Source of the DNA: Trebonia sp963771985 | Lineage (GTDB): Bacteria > Actinomycetota > Actinomycetes > Streptosporangiales > Streptosporangiaceae | Reading direction: 5' to 3' | Length of the DNA: 64,000 nucleotides | NCBI GenBank assembly: GCA_963771985.1 | Contig: CAVYVO010000010.1 | Span: 322,506-386,505 of the forward strand | Position numbers and translations under genes: made by a program | Part shown: piece after piece, positions 15,511 through 25,092 of the stretch | Position numbering within the stretch: the stretch's first letter is position 1 | Layout: each line of letters starts with the position of its first letter | Notes under the pieces: generated by a model | What the model was told of the DNA's origin: nothing | Database searches by the model: none | The model's input: the letters and a program-made list of their open reading frames with translations, nothing else

Positions 15511-17011
15511 TACGGCAGCCGCACTTGAGGGTCTGACCTGCGGGGTTGCAGGGCGGGCATAAAGGGGCAGCCGCCTGTCGATTGTGTTTGTGCTGACAAC
15601 AGAATCGAAGGCGGCTGCTGCCGTCAGGATAGGCGCCGCGCTGGCGATTCAGAAACGGGGCGAGCTGTCGGGGCTGCTGCGGCCGTGCTTTGCGCGGACG
15701 CAGGTGTGGCTGCAGGCGGGCAAGTACGTGGCTGCGCTGATGAGCGACCTGCCGGAGCGCAACGGGTGGAGCATCGCCCGGCATTGCGGGGACCGGACGC
15801 CGGATAAGACGCAGCGGCTGCTGAATCATGCCAGCTGGGACACGCTGGCGGCGATGAGCGCGGTGCGCCGGTTCGCGGCGGCGGGCCTGGACGGGGCCGC
15901 GCGGCGGAACCGCCGGGCGGGCGGGATGCGGGTCGGGGCGCTGGACGAGACGGGCCAGGAAAAGCAGGGCAGTGCCACGGCCGGCGTCAAGCGCCAGTAC
16001 CTGGGGTGCGCGGGCCGGGTCGCCAACGGCATCAACACCGTCCACCTGTCCTACGTGCGGCAGGGCACCGGGCACGCGCTGATCGGCGCCCGGCAGTGGA
16101 TCCCCCGCGAGCAGGTCAGCGACCCCGTGACGTCCCTGGTCACGGGGCTGCCGCCGGGCCTGCCGTTCCGCACCAAAGGCCAGCTGGCCATGAGCATCTG
16201 CGCAGACGCGTACGCTGACGGGCTGGCGTTCGATTTCGTCTGCGGGGACGAGGTCTACGGTGCCAGCACCCAGCTGCGGGACTTCCTCGAGGCCAGGGGC
16301 CAGGCCTACGTGCTGCGGGTCGCCTCCAGCTTCATGATCACGCTCGCCGCCGGCACGAGGCTCACCTGCGCCCAGGCGGTCAAACGCCTGCTGAAAGACA
16401 AGCGGCGGTGGGAGGTCCGCTCCGCCGGCAAAGGCTCCAAGGGCCAGCGGTGGTATGCCTGGGCATGGATCGCCACCACGTCGCCCCGGCACTGCCTGCT
16501 CGTCCGCCGGCACCTGAAGACCGGCGAGCTGGCCTTTCACTACTGCTACGTCCCCGAGGGCCAGCTGCTGACCAAGACAAGGCTGATCCGGGCCGCCGGA
16601 CTGAGATGGCCGGCTGAGGAGAGTTTCGAACTCGGAAAGGACTGCTTCGGGCTGGACCAGTGCCAGGCGCGGCTCTACACCGCGATCCTGCGCCACATCG
16701 TGCTGGTCATGGCCGCTCTCGCGGTCTGCGCCGTCACCGCCGCCATGCTCCGCACCCGCACCGATACCCAGGTCCCTCCACCGGATGCCCCTGGCCAGGT
16801 GCCCCCGGCAGACCCTGGCCTTATCCCGCTCACCATCCCCGAGATCAAGCGCATCACAGCCGCGCTCACCACCCGCCCGCTGCCCGCGCCGCTCATCATC
16901 CACTGGGACGCATGGACCCGCCGCCACCAGGCCCGCGCACGCTGGTTCCATCAGCGCGCACGCCTGAAACGGGACTACGTCCTGGTCAGCTAGCAAAGTG
17001 CGGCTGCCGTA
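15511..17011 (+). mobile_element. IS701-family insertion sequence, complete
   Basis: 1,501 bp. Perfect 16-bp terminal inverted repeats (TACGGCAGCCGCACTT at 15511-15526, reverse complement at 16996-17011). It is flanked by CTAG on both sides (15507-15510 and 17012-17015), matching the 4-bp target duplication known for IS701. One transposase gene. Intact ends and frame suggest recent arrival. Confidence 0.85.
15584..16993 (+). CDS. IS701-family transposase
   Basis: 469 residues, normal length. Recognisable elements: WQAGKYVAALMSDLPERNGW-type N-terminus (SDLPERNGWSIARHCGD), GALDETGQEKQG (first catalytic Asp), VCGDEVYG (second) and a C-terminal WPAEESFELGKDCFGLDQCQAR (Glu). Cuts and pastes the element through a DDE mechanism. 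Frame is intact and fills the element between the terminal repeats. Confidence 0.85.
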   Translation: MFVLTTESKAAAAVRIGAALAIQKRGELSGLLRPCFARTQVWLQAGKYVAALMSDLPERNGWSIARHCGDRTPDKTQRLLNHASWDTLAAMSAVRRFAAAGLDGAARRNRRAGGMRVGALDETGQEKQGSATAGVKRQYLGCAGRVANGINTVHLSYVRQGTGHALIGARQWIPREQVSDPVTSLVTGLPPGLPFRTKGQLAMSICADAYADGLAFDFVCGDEVYGASTQLRDFLEARGQAYVLRVASSFMITLAAGTRLTCAQAVKRLLKDKRRWEVRSAGKGSKGQRWYAWAWIATTSPRHCLLVRRHLKTGELAFHYCYVPEGQLLTKTRLIRAAGLRWPAEESFELGKDCFGLDQCQARLYTAILRHIVLVMAALAVCAVTAAMLRTRTDTQVPPPDAPGQVPPADPGLIPLTIPEIKRITAALTTRPLPAPLIIHWDAWTRRHQARARWFHQRARLKRDYVLVS

Positions 17012-17063
17012 CTAGGCAGAACGACGATGGGCCCGCGCCGTGCCGATAGTTCGCGTCCAAGGG

Positions 17064-19427
17064 TCACACGTTCGGGCGAATTCCTTCTTCCACTATCTCC
17101 AGGAAGGAGCAAAATGCTGGATGGATCCGATACCGATTCAGGCCACCATGGGCATTAGCAGCGTTGCGGGCGAGCACAGCGGTCACTCTGGCTTTGGGGC
17201 CTTCTGATTCATAACTAAACTGCCCTTCTCCGACCTCCCGGCCAATAAACTGCAGGGCGATCAGGTGGTCGGTGACATCTGCTTTCATATCCGGGGAAAT
17301 GCCAGCCCGCGCGAGGGCGGATTCGATATCGTGCTCTGTGATCACCGCAGACGACCCGACAAATTCGTAAAGCAATTCCTCAAGCTTATTTGTAGTAATG
17401 CTGTTAGCTACCAGCGCTGCTTCGAACGCAAACCTTGAATAACTTCCCTCAGCCTTCGCGATATCCTCAGCGAGGACTTGCTGGTGTCCAGCATTGACTG
17501 CATAAGTCATCGCACTATTGATCAAGAACAACAGGTCGCGAGGTCTAGGCAATATGCGGCCGAAAAGGTACTCGCGTGTGGAAACCCCGTCAACGGTCGC
17601 ACATATAAATCTAGTCCACAATTCTCCAGGCTCCGCGCCGCCGCTGGCAATAAACCGCTCATCAATAACCCGGAACAAGAGATTGCGATCATCCCAGGTA
17701 ATTGAGACGGCTTTGATCTTATCAGGCTCTCGTGCAACTCGGATCAAGTGTTGGTAGATGTCATCTCGTAGGAATATAGCCAGCGAGAACGTCAAATCGT
17801 CGTATCCTGTTCCCTTGCGAAACTCGTTAGCCACGCGGCCTACCGTGGTGAGTAGTCCCAAAATTAGCTGTGAGAGATCGTCAAGGTCTGCGTGTCTATC
17901 CCAAGCCTTGTCAAGATTGTCAATCAGAATAGCGACTCGCTCATGATGGGAAAGCGCAGCCTCCAACCTTTCCCGCAAATCTCGCATGAGGACGCCACCC
18001 AGAGCAGCCCCTATATTGTCGCGTGATATGCCGATACCGTTTATTTCTGGCCTAGTCTCTAGAAGCAGCGACTCCACGATTTGCTCCAAACGAAGAGCGA
18101 AATCTTCTCTCACGCTTGGAATGCGTTCGTCAACGAAGTCTCGAAGGTCCGCTAGGGCCCCCCTGGGGCCGATCCCAGACGGACGGGTCTCAGCACCCTG
18201 GATGAGAGTTCTTGCTAGTTCAGTATAGATGAGAAGCTTCCACATGTTCTCAACCAGATAGTTGCGGCTCTCCTTACCGCGGTATCTGCGCAGTACATCA
18301 ACGAGACCCGTTAGCTCATAGTCAACAGGCTTAATCACACATACCAAATTTCTTCTGTCTTCACCTAGCGTACGTGAGGCTTCTATCATGTTAGCAGTCT
18401 TGCCAACGCCCTTACGGCCCACGAAAAGAACTGATCTACTGGACAGAACGGACTCATACTCGCTGGTCGGAACAAAATATTCGTCAAGTGTATCAGACTC
18501 CTGCTCGGCCACATATTCATAGAAATTTAGTTGTTGAAGAGCCGTCTGCAGTTCTCGCCTCTCGTGCACTGCAGTCGATACGATTCCAGGATTGAGGTTT
18601 GCAAACCATGCGTCGAAGATCTGGCCTAGCTGTTTACTAGACACGTGTATCTGAAGAATATCTTGATAATCAAAAGGCGACTGATACTCCTCTTCGGCAA
18701 CCATAAGGAGTTGCTTGCCGAGACCATATGCGATCCCCGCTATGAGAGCGGCCCGCGCATTGTGTAGAGCCGCATTACTTCGCCGAGGCGCCGAAAAATG
18801 AATAACGACGGCGCTAGCGGCCCAAACATTAGGCAAGTACCACGATATTGGCGCGGGACCGATTTCTGAAGTGTCTGCCGGATTGATATGCCAGTTTTTG
18901 CGAGCGGCTGCATCCAGGCGGCGCGTCAATGTTCGGCTCGCATCGGTGGCATGATTTAGTGGCATATAAAATATTGTTCGGGCATGTTGTATAGGGAGTG
19001 TGGGATGGGCTAGATCATCCCAAAGGGGATGAAGTTCCGAGAGGCCGCCAAGTATCCGGCTCTGGATATCCCCAGAATGCGTATAACCTACATACCCAAC
19101 ACTACCTAGAAGGCCGAATTGATTCCATTTGCGATGAGCTTCAGTGTCAGTGGTGTCGAGGAGGATCCAAACTGCCTTTTGCTTAGCGATAGCATAACCC
19201 AGCTCGAACAGAACATTAGGATTAATTGATCCCAACTCGCAGCAGACAAGATCCGCATTGTCGATCGCATCCGTAATTTGCCCTAGGACTAGACGGCCTG
19301 CTACGACGAGGCCTTGCCACGTGGTGGCAGAGACGGTAGGCCGGGTGCCCAGATGGGTGGCAGCGAGTGCGATCGTCTCTGCCGTGGCCTCAGGCTCGGC
19401 AGGGTAAGCGAAGAAGATGTTAACCAT
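17064..19427 (-). CDS. TIR-like and P-loop NTPase defence-type protein
   Basis: 787 residues from ATG 19427 (GGGAG just upstream; an in-frame TTG at 19451 is possible). Residues 1-130 are a TIR/deoxyribosyltransferase-like fold: ITDAIDNADLVCCELGS followed by NPNVLFELGYAIAKQKAVW. A second related segment follows (ASAVVIHFSAPRRSNAAL, LIAGIAYGLGKQLL). A P-loop NTPase then has Walker A VGRKGVGKT (~335) and Walker B VAILIDNLDKAWD (~500), similar to the Sll1717-type ATPases. GC is much lower than the neighbours. A sensor NTPase coupled to a nucleotide-processing domain suggests abortive defence; this is inference. Confidence 0.7.
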   Translation of the reverse strand: MVNIFFAYPAEPEATAETIALAATHLGTRPTVSATTWQGLVVAGRLVLGQITDAIDNADLVCCELGSINPNVLFELGYAIAKQKAVWILLDTTDTEAHRKWNQFGLLGSVGYVGYTHSGDIQSRILGGLSELHPLWDDLAHPTLPIQHARTIFYMPLNHATDASRTLTRRLDAAARKNWHINPADTSEIGPAPISWYLPNVWAASAVVIHFSAPRRSNAALHNARAALIAGIAYGLGKQLLMVAEEEYQSPFDYQDILQIHVSSKQLGQIFDAWFANLNPGIVSTAVHERRELQTALQQLNFYEYVAEQESDTLDEYFVPTSEYESVLSSRSVLFVGRKGVGKTANMIEASRTLGEDRRNLVCVIKPVDYELTGLVDVLRRYRGKESRNYLVENMWKLLIYTELARTLIQGAETRPSGIGPRGALADLRDFVDERIPSVREDFALRLEQIVESLLLETRPEINGIGISRDNIGAALGGVLMRDLRERLEAALSHHERVAILIDNLDKAWDRHADLDDLSQLILGLLTTVGRVANEFRKGTGYDDLTFSLAIFLRDDIYQHLIRVAREPDKIKAVSITWDDRNLLFRVIDERFIASGGAEPGELWTRFICATVDGVSTREYLFGRILPRPRDLLFLINSAMTYAVNAGHQQVLAEDIAKAEGSYSRFAFEAALVANSITTNKLEELLYEFVGSSAVITEHDIESALARAGISPDMKADVTDHLIALQFIGREVGEGQFSYESEGPKARVTAVLARNAANAHGGLNRYRIHPAFCSFLEIVEEGIRPNV

Positions 19428-19462
19428 CACACTCCCGTCTGTGTGGCACAAGCGTAGTCCGA

Positions 19463-19511
19463 GTCATCCTGTCTAGGTGAGATCAAAGTCATCCTGCCTA
19501 GGTCAGATCAA
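19463..19511. promoter_or_regulatory. Two 24-bp direct repeats upstream of the TIR/NTPase gene
   Basis: GTCATCCTGTCTAGGTGAGA.. at 19463-19486 and again at 19488-19511 with two mismatches, 25-bp period. Position -36 to -84 from the 19427 start suggests binding sites for a regulator on the same face of the helix roughly every 2.4 turns. Could also be a replication-slippage duplication. Confidence 0.45.
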
Positions 19512-19574
19512 GAGGTCCCAAACATGGAAGCCGGAAGTGCCAGCGCAGTGTTGGAGCGCTCGGTGGACCACCAT

Positions 19575-19717
19575 GAGGGCACAGGCCGGGCACATGACCG
19601 CCAGAAACCGCGTGAACCAGCGAGAAGGGTTGAGAACTGAAGTGCTAGCTTAGCGACATCTTTCGAAAAGACAGCGGGTCGCAGAACTGGCAAGTCCAGT
19701 TCACCAGCTACCGCTGA
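19575..19717. repeat. Dispersed ~145-bp repeat, copy C
   Basis: Closest to copy A (AGTCCAGTTCACCAGCTA near the end, TTTCGAAAAGA box). It separates the cargo region from the relaxase gene. Confidence 0.55.
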
Positions 19718-19781
19718 GGATCGGCACGCGCTCGGATACGCCGTGCGCCCCAACGCCAGGCCCGGTGGCGGGGACCGCGGG

Positions 19782-22700
19782 TTAGGTTTGGAGGTCTGGT
19801 TCGTCGTGGTGTGTCTCGGGTTCGGCCTGGGCCTGGTGCCGGGCTTCGCGGGTCGTTCTCGCGGCGTAGTCGCTGCGTGCCTGTCGCAAGGTCTGTTCGG
19901 CGTGGCGGTCGGCGAGCTGGGTTTTGAGCTGGTTGAGTGCGGCAGCCAGGTCGCCGTTGTTCCGGGCCGGACTGGCACCGGTGCCGACGGTGGGTGCGGC
20001 CAGGAGCGGTTCGGGTGCGGTGTCGGCCTGGGGCTCGGGGTCCTGATGCCGGGTGCCGTAGAGTGCGATTTCGGCGTCGGTGACGGGGCAGGCGCGGGCT
20101 GAGGCTTCACGGCGCGCGGCTTTGCCGGCCTGGACGGCGGCGGTCTGTTCGGCCTTGATCCGCGCGTGCCATGCCGGGTCGACGTGGGCGGGCTGGGGGC
20201 CTGTTTCGTCCCATTCCAGTACCGGCCTGGTGCCTGCTGCGGGTTCGGGTGCCGGGGCTGGTCGGGGTGGCCATGGCTGGCCTGCTGCGATGGTGTTTTC
20301 GCGTTCGGTGGCGAGGGCGGCTTCGGCGGTCTGGGCGGCGGTTTCGAACTGCTGCCACCATGCGGCGCTGCTGGCCGCTTCTTCCTTGGCGGTGAGGGTT
20401 TCCTCGGCGGCGCGGGCGTCGGGCTGGCGGGGTTCGGGGGCGGCGGGGATGCCGCGGCGGCCGAGTTCGGCGCGCGCGGCTTGGGCGGCTTGCCGCTGGG
20501 GCTGGTGGTCGCGTTCCCACCAGGTGCGGGCTTGCTGGGCGGGGGTGAGCGCGTCGGCTTGGGCGGCGTGCTCGGCGGCGGCGGCGCGGGCGTCGGCGGC
20601 GTCCTGGCGGCGGCCTTTGGCCTGGTCGGCTTCGGCTTGCCGTTCGTGCTCGGCGGCGGACGTGCGGTGCGCGCCGATGCGGTCGGCCATGTCGGGTGGT
20701 GCGGCTTCGGCGGCCTGGGCGTAGGCGCGGACGTCGTGCTCGAGCTGGGCGCGGCTGGCGGCGCGGATGTGGTGTTCTTCGGCGCTGAGGCCGAGGGCGC
20801 GGGCGGCGTGGTCCCAGGCGGCTGCTTGTTCCGGGTCGTGCCCGGGGCGGGGGCCGATCGCGACATTGGGGTCGGTGATGCCGGCGGCTTGCCGGGCGAA
20901 CCCGGCGTGTCCGGCGCGGTGGATCCAGTCCTCTCGCAGCGGGCCGGGCCGGTCCGGGGGGACGCCGAGCCGGTCGAGTATCCACGGCTGGGGGCGGTCG
21001 GCGATCTGTTCGCCGATGACGCGGGTGCGTTCGTTCATGGCCTGTGCGGTGTCGTGGGCGGGGCCGTCGGTGCGGGCTTCGGGGAGCTGCGTAGCCCAGT
21101 TGAGCGGCGGGGGCCGCTGCGGGAGGTTGAGGTGCTGGAGGCGGCCGTGGAGGACGGCGGCGACGGAGCGGGCTCCGATCATCGGTCCTTGGGTGATCGC
21201 GGCGACGATTGCGGTGGTGTCGTGTCCGGCGAGCTGGGCTTCGCGGATGGCGTGGTGGAGGGCGGGCCGGGCCGGGTCGGCGGCGTACCGGTCGTAGTCG
21301 GCGCGGGTGAGGGCGGCGGCGAACGCGGTGTCGAGGTCGGCGGCGCGCTGGGCGGCGGTGATCTGCTGGTAGAGGTAGATCAGCCGGGCGGGGTGGTCGG
21401 CAGCATCCAGCGCGGCGTCCATCTCGGCGGTGGCGGCGTGGTCGCTGGCGGGGGTCGCGAGCGCCTGGCCGAGGACGGCTTCGGGGATGGCCTGGTGGTC
21501 GCTGCCGGGCTGGCCGGTGACGACGTGCAGCCGGTTCTCATGCCGTCCCCGGGTGGCGGCGACGTAGAGGGTTTCCCGGTTCATGCCCCCGGTGACCAGG
21601 GCGTGGGCAGTGTCGGCGGTACGGCCCTGGGCGGCGTAGACGGTGCTGGCGTAGCCGAGGGTGGCGTGCTGCTGGGTGTAGGCGGCGGGGATGGTGAACG
21701 GCTCGGACCAGGTGCTGTCGGGCTGGCGGCGGCGCACCTCGGCCTGCCGGGTTTCGCCGGTTCCGTAGATCCTGGTGACCTGGAGGATGTCGCGGTTGGC
21801 TAGCCATTGCCCGTCGGCGGTGATCAGGTGGTCGTTGAGCCGGGCCTGGATCCAGTCGCCGATCTGGGCGATGTTGCCGTCGGCGAGCTGGATCCGCTCG
21901 GGTCCCGGGTTGCTCCACCCGTCGGCCTGGCGGGTCCTGGCCAGGTGTCCGGCGGCTTGCCGGTTGAGTTCGGTGACCTCGGCTTCGGTTGCCGCGATCA
22001 TCAGCGCGTCCCGCCCGGCACGGATGTCGGCGGCCCAGTCGAGCACCATGTTCCGCATCGCCTGGTCTTCGGTGGCGGGGAAGATGCGGCCCTGTGCCTG
22101 GTAGTCGGCGATGACGCCGGTGTCCCCGCCGCGCAGGGCGAGGGAGGCGTCCTTTTCCCACTCGTTCGCGAACCGGTGGACCTCGTGCAGTTCGGTCGCG
22201 CCGTGCCGGCCGGCCAGGAGAGTGAACATGCCGCCAGCGCCGATCGCGCCGAGCTGGTATTCGTCGCCGACAGCGATGATGCGGGCACTAGTGCGGGCAG
22301 CGGCATCGGCCAGGCGGAGCCAGTCGGCGGTGGCGACCTGGCTGGCCTCGTCCAGCACGATCACGTCCCGCGCGCCGAGCTCTGCGGGGCGGCCGGGGCG
22401 GCCGTCGGGCCGCTTGCCGAGGAACCGGGCCAGGTTCGCCGCGCGCACTTCGGCCCCTGCGGCGTCCATCTCGGCGGCGGCGACGCGGGCGGCGTTCTCC
22501 GACACTGTCACCACGTGCACCGCTCCGCCGGTGGCCTGGGTCCACGCCCTGGCGAACATGCCGACGAGCCGGGTCTTGCCGGTGCCCGCGGCGGCGCGGA
22601 CCATGGTCACGGCCTCGTCCGAGGTGAGCAGCGCGGTGAGCGCGGCGGCCTGGTCGCCGCTGAGCTGCCCTGTGCTTTCCGCGTCGCTGGCGGCGGCTTC

Positions 22701-24272
22701 GGCGTGCTCGGGGTGGACGAGCCGGGGCCGATCAGTGCCGGCGACAGTGAGGATGTGCTGCTCGGCATCGAGCTGGGTGGTGGTGGCGTACCGGAGGCGG
22801 CACGGCGCGGTGTGGATGCTCTGCCCGTCGGAGGCGCGCACGCCCAGGTGGTCGACGTCGATGCGGCCGGGGGCGGGGCTGACCAGCACGATGTCCACGC
22901 CGTCGATCTGGCCGGTGAGCGCGTCGGCGGCCATTTCCTCCAGGACCGGGAGCGGGTCGGTTCCGGCCGGGAGCGGCGGCAGGGCGCGGTGCAGTTCCCA
23001 CAGCAGCTGGGAGGCGCTGAACGCCGCGTGCCGGGCCTGGACCTCGGCGACGGCGATGCGGATGGTCCGCTCGGCCTGCGCCTGGGTGAGTTCGGCGGGC
23101 GGCGCGTGACACGCCCCGTACTCGGCCACGGCGGTGTGCAGGTCGGACAGGATCTGCACACCGGCGCGGCGGGAGTCTTCCTCCCACTGGGCGAGCCGGG
23201 CCGCGCCGGCGGGCGGGTCGTGCTGCTTGGCCTTGCGGGTGGAGCGGGCCAGGTGCTGCCGCCACTCCCACTTGGTGCGCGCCGACGGTTCCCTGCCGTG
23301 CTCGCGCTTGTAGGCGGCTTCCTCGGCCGCGAACGCGGGGTCGATCTGCCCGCGGGTGCGCTGGGAGAACGCGTCCATGGTGGCCTGCTCGATGCCGGCG
23401 GCTTCGAACGCGTTGCCGTCATCCTGCTTGGCCAGCGGGATGCCCAGCAGCATGAGGCGGCGGGCGAAGATCCGCTCGGCGGCCGCGCCCAGGCCGAGCT
23501 GCTCATCCCACAGCGCCTTGCCGTACAGTGCCCGCCACTTGCCATCCCCCGACACCTGACGGTCGGCGCGCATGGCCCGGTTGAGCAGCACCGTGTGCAC
23601 ATGCAGGTTCGGCTCCCCGTTGCGGTTGTCATGCTGGGGGAACAAAGCCGCGACCGCCCCGTCGCCGTCGCGGAACTCCCCGGTGTGCGCGGAGTGGTGG
23701 CCGGTGCGGACGAACAGCGCCCGCTCCTCGGCCAGGGCGATAACCTGCCGGGCGGTCTCGACCGCGGCGTCGTCGATCGCCTTGACACGCGCCTCGAACT
23801 CATCGGCCGTCGCCGTATCGCCCCGCTGGCGGGCCTTGGCTGCGGCGGCGGCGTAGCTGGCCTGCAGCAGGCTGACGGACTTGGTCGCGGAGAACGTCAG
23901 GTCGTAGAACGGGACCGCCGCGCCGGTCGACCCGAGCACCTTCGCCCGGGTCCGGCGCGCCTCGGCCGGGGTAGCGAACTCCCCCAGCGCGGCGACCGCC
24001 GCCGCTGCCTCCCCCTCCTTGCCGTCCTCGGCGCCGGTGACGTACCGCGGCGGCCGACCGGAATACAGCCGTTCCCCCGTCGGCGCTATCAGCTTCCCGA
24101 ACAGGTTCCGGTACACCTCGGGATCGACCAGCCCCGTCAGGCCCATCGCCTCGGCGGCCTTCCCCGCCCACACCCCGGGCGGCTCCTTGCCGTCCTGGAG
24201 GTAGTACCCGATGGCGGTGCCGGACCCCTCCAGCGGGTACTCGATGTCATGCCCTGCGGTTACTCTCAGCAT
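19782..24272 (-). CDS. MobF-family conjugative relaxase-helicase
   Basis: 1,496 residues. TrwC/TraI-type relaxase domain at the N-terminus: Tyr pair in IGYYLQDG (23-24), FYDLTFSATKSVSLL (122-136) and the metal-binding histidines in NLHVHTVLLN (224, 226). A RecD-like helicase follows, with Walker A AAAGTGKTRLV near 560 and VIVLDEASQ near 640. The last 350 residues are Ala/Glu-rich coiled coil. It nicks one strand at oriT, stays attached to the 5' end and unwinds the transferred strand. Nearby TraD-like ATPase would be its coupling partner. Frame intact; weak ribosome site. Confidence 0.9.
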   Translation of the reverse strand: MLRVTAGHDIEYPLEGSGTAIGYYLQDGKEPPGVWAGKAAEAMGLTGLVDPEVYRNLFGKLIAPTGERLYSGRPPRYVTGAEDGKEGEAAAAVAALGEFATPAEARRTRAKVLGSTGAAVPFYDLTFSATKSVSLLQASYAAAAAKARQRGDTATADEFEARVKAIDDAAVETARQVIALAEERALFVRTGHHSAHTGEFRDGDGAVAALFPQHDNRNGEPNLHVHTVLLNRAMRADRQVSGDGKWRALYGKALWDEQLGLGAAAERIFARRLMLLGIPLAKQDDGNAFEAAGIEQATMDAFSQRTRGQIDPAFAAEEAAYKREHGREPSARTKWEWRQHLARSTRKAKQHDPPAGAARLAQWEEDSRRAGVQILSDLHTAVAEYGACHAPPAELTQAQAERTIRIAVAEVQARHAAFSASQLLWELHRALPPLPAGTDPLPVLEEMAADALTGQIDGVDIVLVSPAPGRIDVDHLGVRASDGQSIHTAPCRLRYATTTQLDAEQHILTVAGTDRPRLVHPEHAEAAASDAESTGQLSGDQAAALTALLTSDEAVTMVRAAAGTGKTRLVGMFARAWTQATGGAVHVVTVSENAARVAAAEMDAAGAEVRAANLARFLGKRPDGRPGRPAELGARDVIVLDEASQVATADWLRLADAAARTSARIIAVGDEYQLGAIGAGGMFTLLAGRHGATELHEVHRFANEWEKDASLALRGGDTGVIADYQAQGRIFPATEDQAMRNMVLDWAADIRAGRDALMIAATEAEVTELNRQAAGHLARTRQADGWSNPGPERIQLADGNIAQIGDWIQARLNDHLITADGQWLANRDILQVTRIYGTGETRQAEVRRRQPDSTWSEPFTIPAAYTQQHATLGYASTVYAAQGRTADTAHALVTGGMNRETLYVAATRGRHENRLHVVTGQPGSDHQAIPEAVLGQALATPASDHAATAEMDAALDAADHPARLIYLYQQITAAQRAADLDTAFAAALTRADYDRYAADPARPALHHAIREAQLAGHDTTAIVAAITQGPMIGARSVAAVLHGRLQHLNLPQRPPPLNWATQLPEARTDGPAHDTAQAMNERTRVIGEQIADRPQPWILDRLGVPPDRPGPLREDWIHRAGHAGFARQAAGITDPNVAIGPRPGHDPEQAAAWDHAARALGLSAEEHHIRAASRAQLEHDVRAYAQAAEAAPPDMADRIGAHRTSAAEHERQAEADQAKGRRQDAADARAAAAEHAAQADALTPAQQARTWWERDHQPQRQAAQAARAELGRRGIPAAPEPRQPDARAAEETLTAKEEAASSAAWWQQFETAAQTAEAALATERENTIAAGQPWPPRPAPAPEPAAGTRPVLEWDETGPQPAHVDPAWHARIKAEQTAAVQAGKAARREASARACPVTDAEIALYGTRHQDPEPQADTAPEPLLAAPTVGTGASPARNNGDLAAALNQLKTQLADRHAEQTLRQARSDYAARTTREARHQAQAEPETHHDEPDLQT

Positions 24273-24810
24273 CCCGGCGTCACCGTCCGTACCAAGATCA
24301 TCTACTTGATGAAAGCGAGTGATGCTCTTACGGCATCATAGCTGATCAAAGAAATTATTAGTCTGTGTGTTCGGTGCTATGAGTGCGTTGAGTGCGTTGG
24401 CTGTACGTGACCTGAGCAGTCTGTGTAATCAGGTGGTCGCGGTGCTTTGCCTGTGGTCGGCCAAGGACGTCCGCGACCGGATTTCGGGCGCGTCCCCCGC
24501 TCGCTCAGGCGCTGAAGTCGCAGCCGCCGGCGCCGCCGCAACTGCCTCAGTCGACAACCTCAGCCCGCGACTACAGAACCCAAGGTCCTCCGGTGGCAAG
24601 CCGACCCGGGGCGCTTATCTGGGCCGCTTGCGGGCCGAGCACCGGAAGCGGCGCGGCAGTACCTCTCTGCGGACGTCCGGGCAGTCACATCAAGCGACGA
24701 AGTGTCCGCGGAACGGGAACAGGACTGTCCGCCAGCCGGGAAGCTGTGTCCGGCTACCAGGATTCTCCGGTGTCCGCTGTCACCGTGAGCTGGGAGTGCT
24801 GCTGGATACG
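24273..24810. other. Intergenic region upstream of relaxase, candidate oriT
   Basis: No convincing gene; a plus-strand frame (24367-24936) has no family resemblance. An AT-rich patch at 24290-24365 holds a small inverted repeat, TGATGC..GCATCA (24320-24338). MobF oriTs are usually beside the relaxase gene with a hairpin 5' of nic, so this is the best oriT candidate and also the likely relaxase promoter. No nic sequence could be assigned. Confidence 0.35.
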
Positions 24811-24845
24811 GCAGTGCCCGGAAAGGTGTCCTTTCCGGGCACTGC
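24811..24845 (-). terminator. Terminator of the transfer operon
   Basis: Perfect 16-bp stem (GCAGTGCCCGGAAAGG) with a TGT loop, 20 bp after the last gene of the minus-strand operon. No T-tract. Confidence 0.7.
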
Positions 24846-24864
24846 TGTGCCTGTATCTGGAGGG

Positions 24865-25092
24865 TCAGGCTCCTGCCTCGGGCGGGTCCGCGTCGGCCTG
24901 TGCCTCAGGTTCCGCCTCGGCCTGGGGAGATGCTAGAGGCGGGTTGAACTCCACTAGGCCGGTACGCTCAAGTGCCCTGTCACGCTCGCCGCCCGGACCG
25001 TCGTCCGGCATGAGGAGCGCAATGGCCTGCTCTCTGGTGAGAGGGTCGGGGCCGTGCATGAGGTTGTAGATAGTGGTCTCGTCGTAGCTCAT
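24865..25092 (-). CDS. Small acidic protein, end of transfer operon
   Basis: 75 residues from ATG 25092 with GGAGGAG 9-12 bases upstream. It overlaps the end of the DUF4913 gene by 4 bp. Starts MSYDETTIYNLMHGPDPLTR and ends in a Pro/Glu/Ala-rich acidic tail (AEAEPEAQADADPPEAGA) of the kind shared by several small proteins of this operon. No domain recognised; probably cytoplasmic. Confidence 0.6.
   Translation of the reverse strand: MSYDETTIYNLMHGPDPLTREQAIALLMPDDGPGGERDRALERTGLVEFNPPLASPQAEAEPEAQADADPPEAGA

Noticed and set aside
14717..16996. 759-codon minus-strand frame
   Set aside because: Antisense read-through of the IS701 transposase and another gene; no protein features.
21807..24341. 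844-codon open frame on the plus strand
   Set aside because: Lies antisense to the relaxase; Gly/Val/Leu-rich composition is the usual GC-driven shadow, no domain.
24367..24936. 189-codon frame between relaxase and operon terminator
   Set aside because: No family resemblance, runs through the operon terminator and into the antisense of the last gene; region more likely regulatory.
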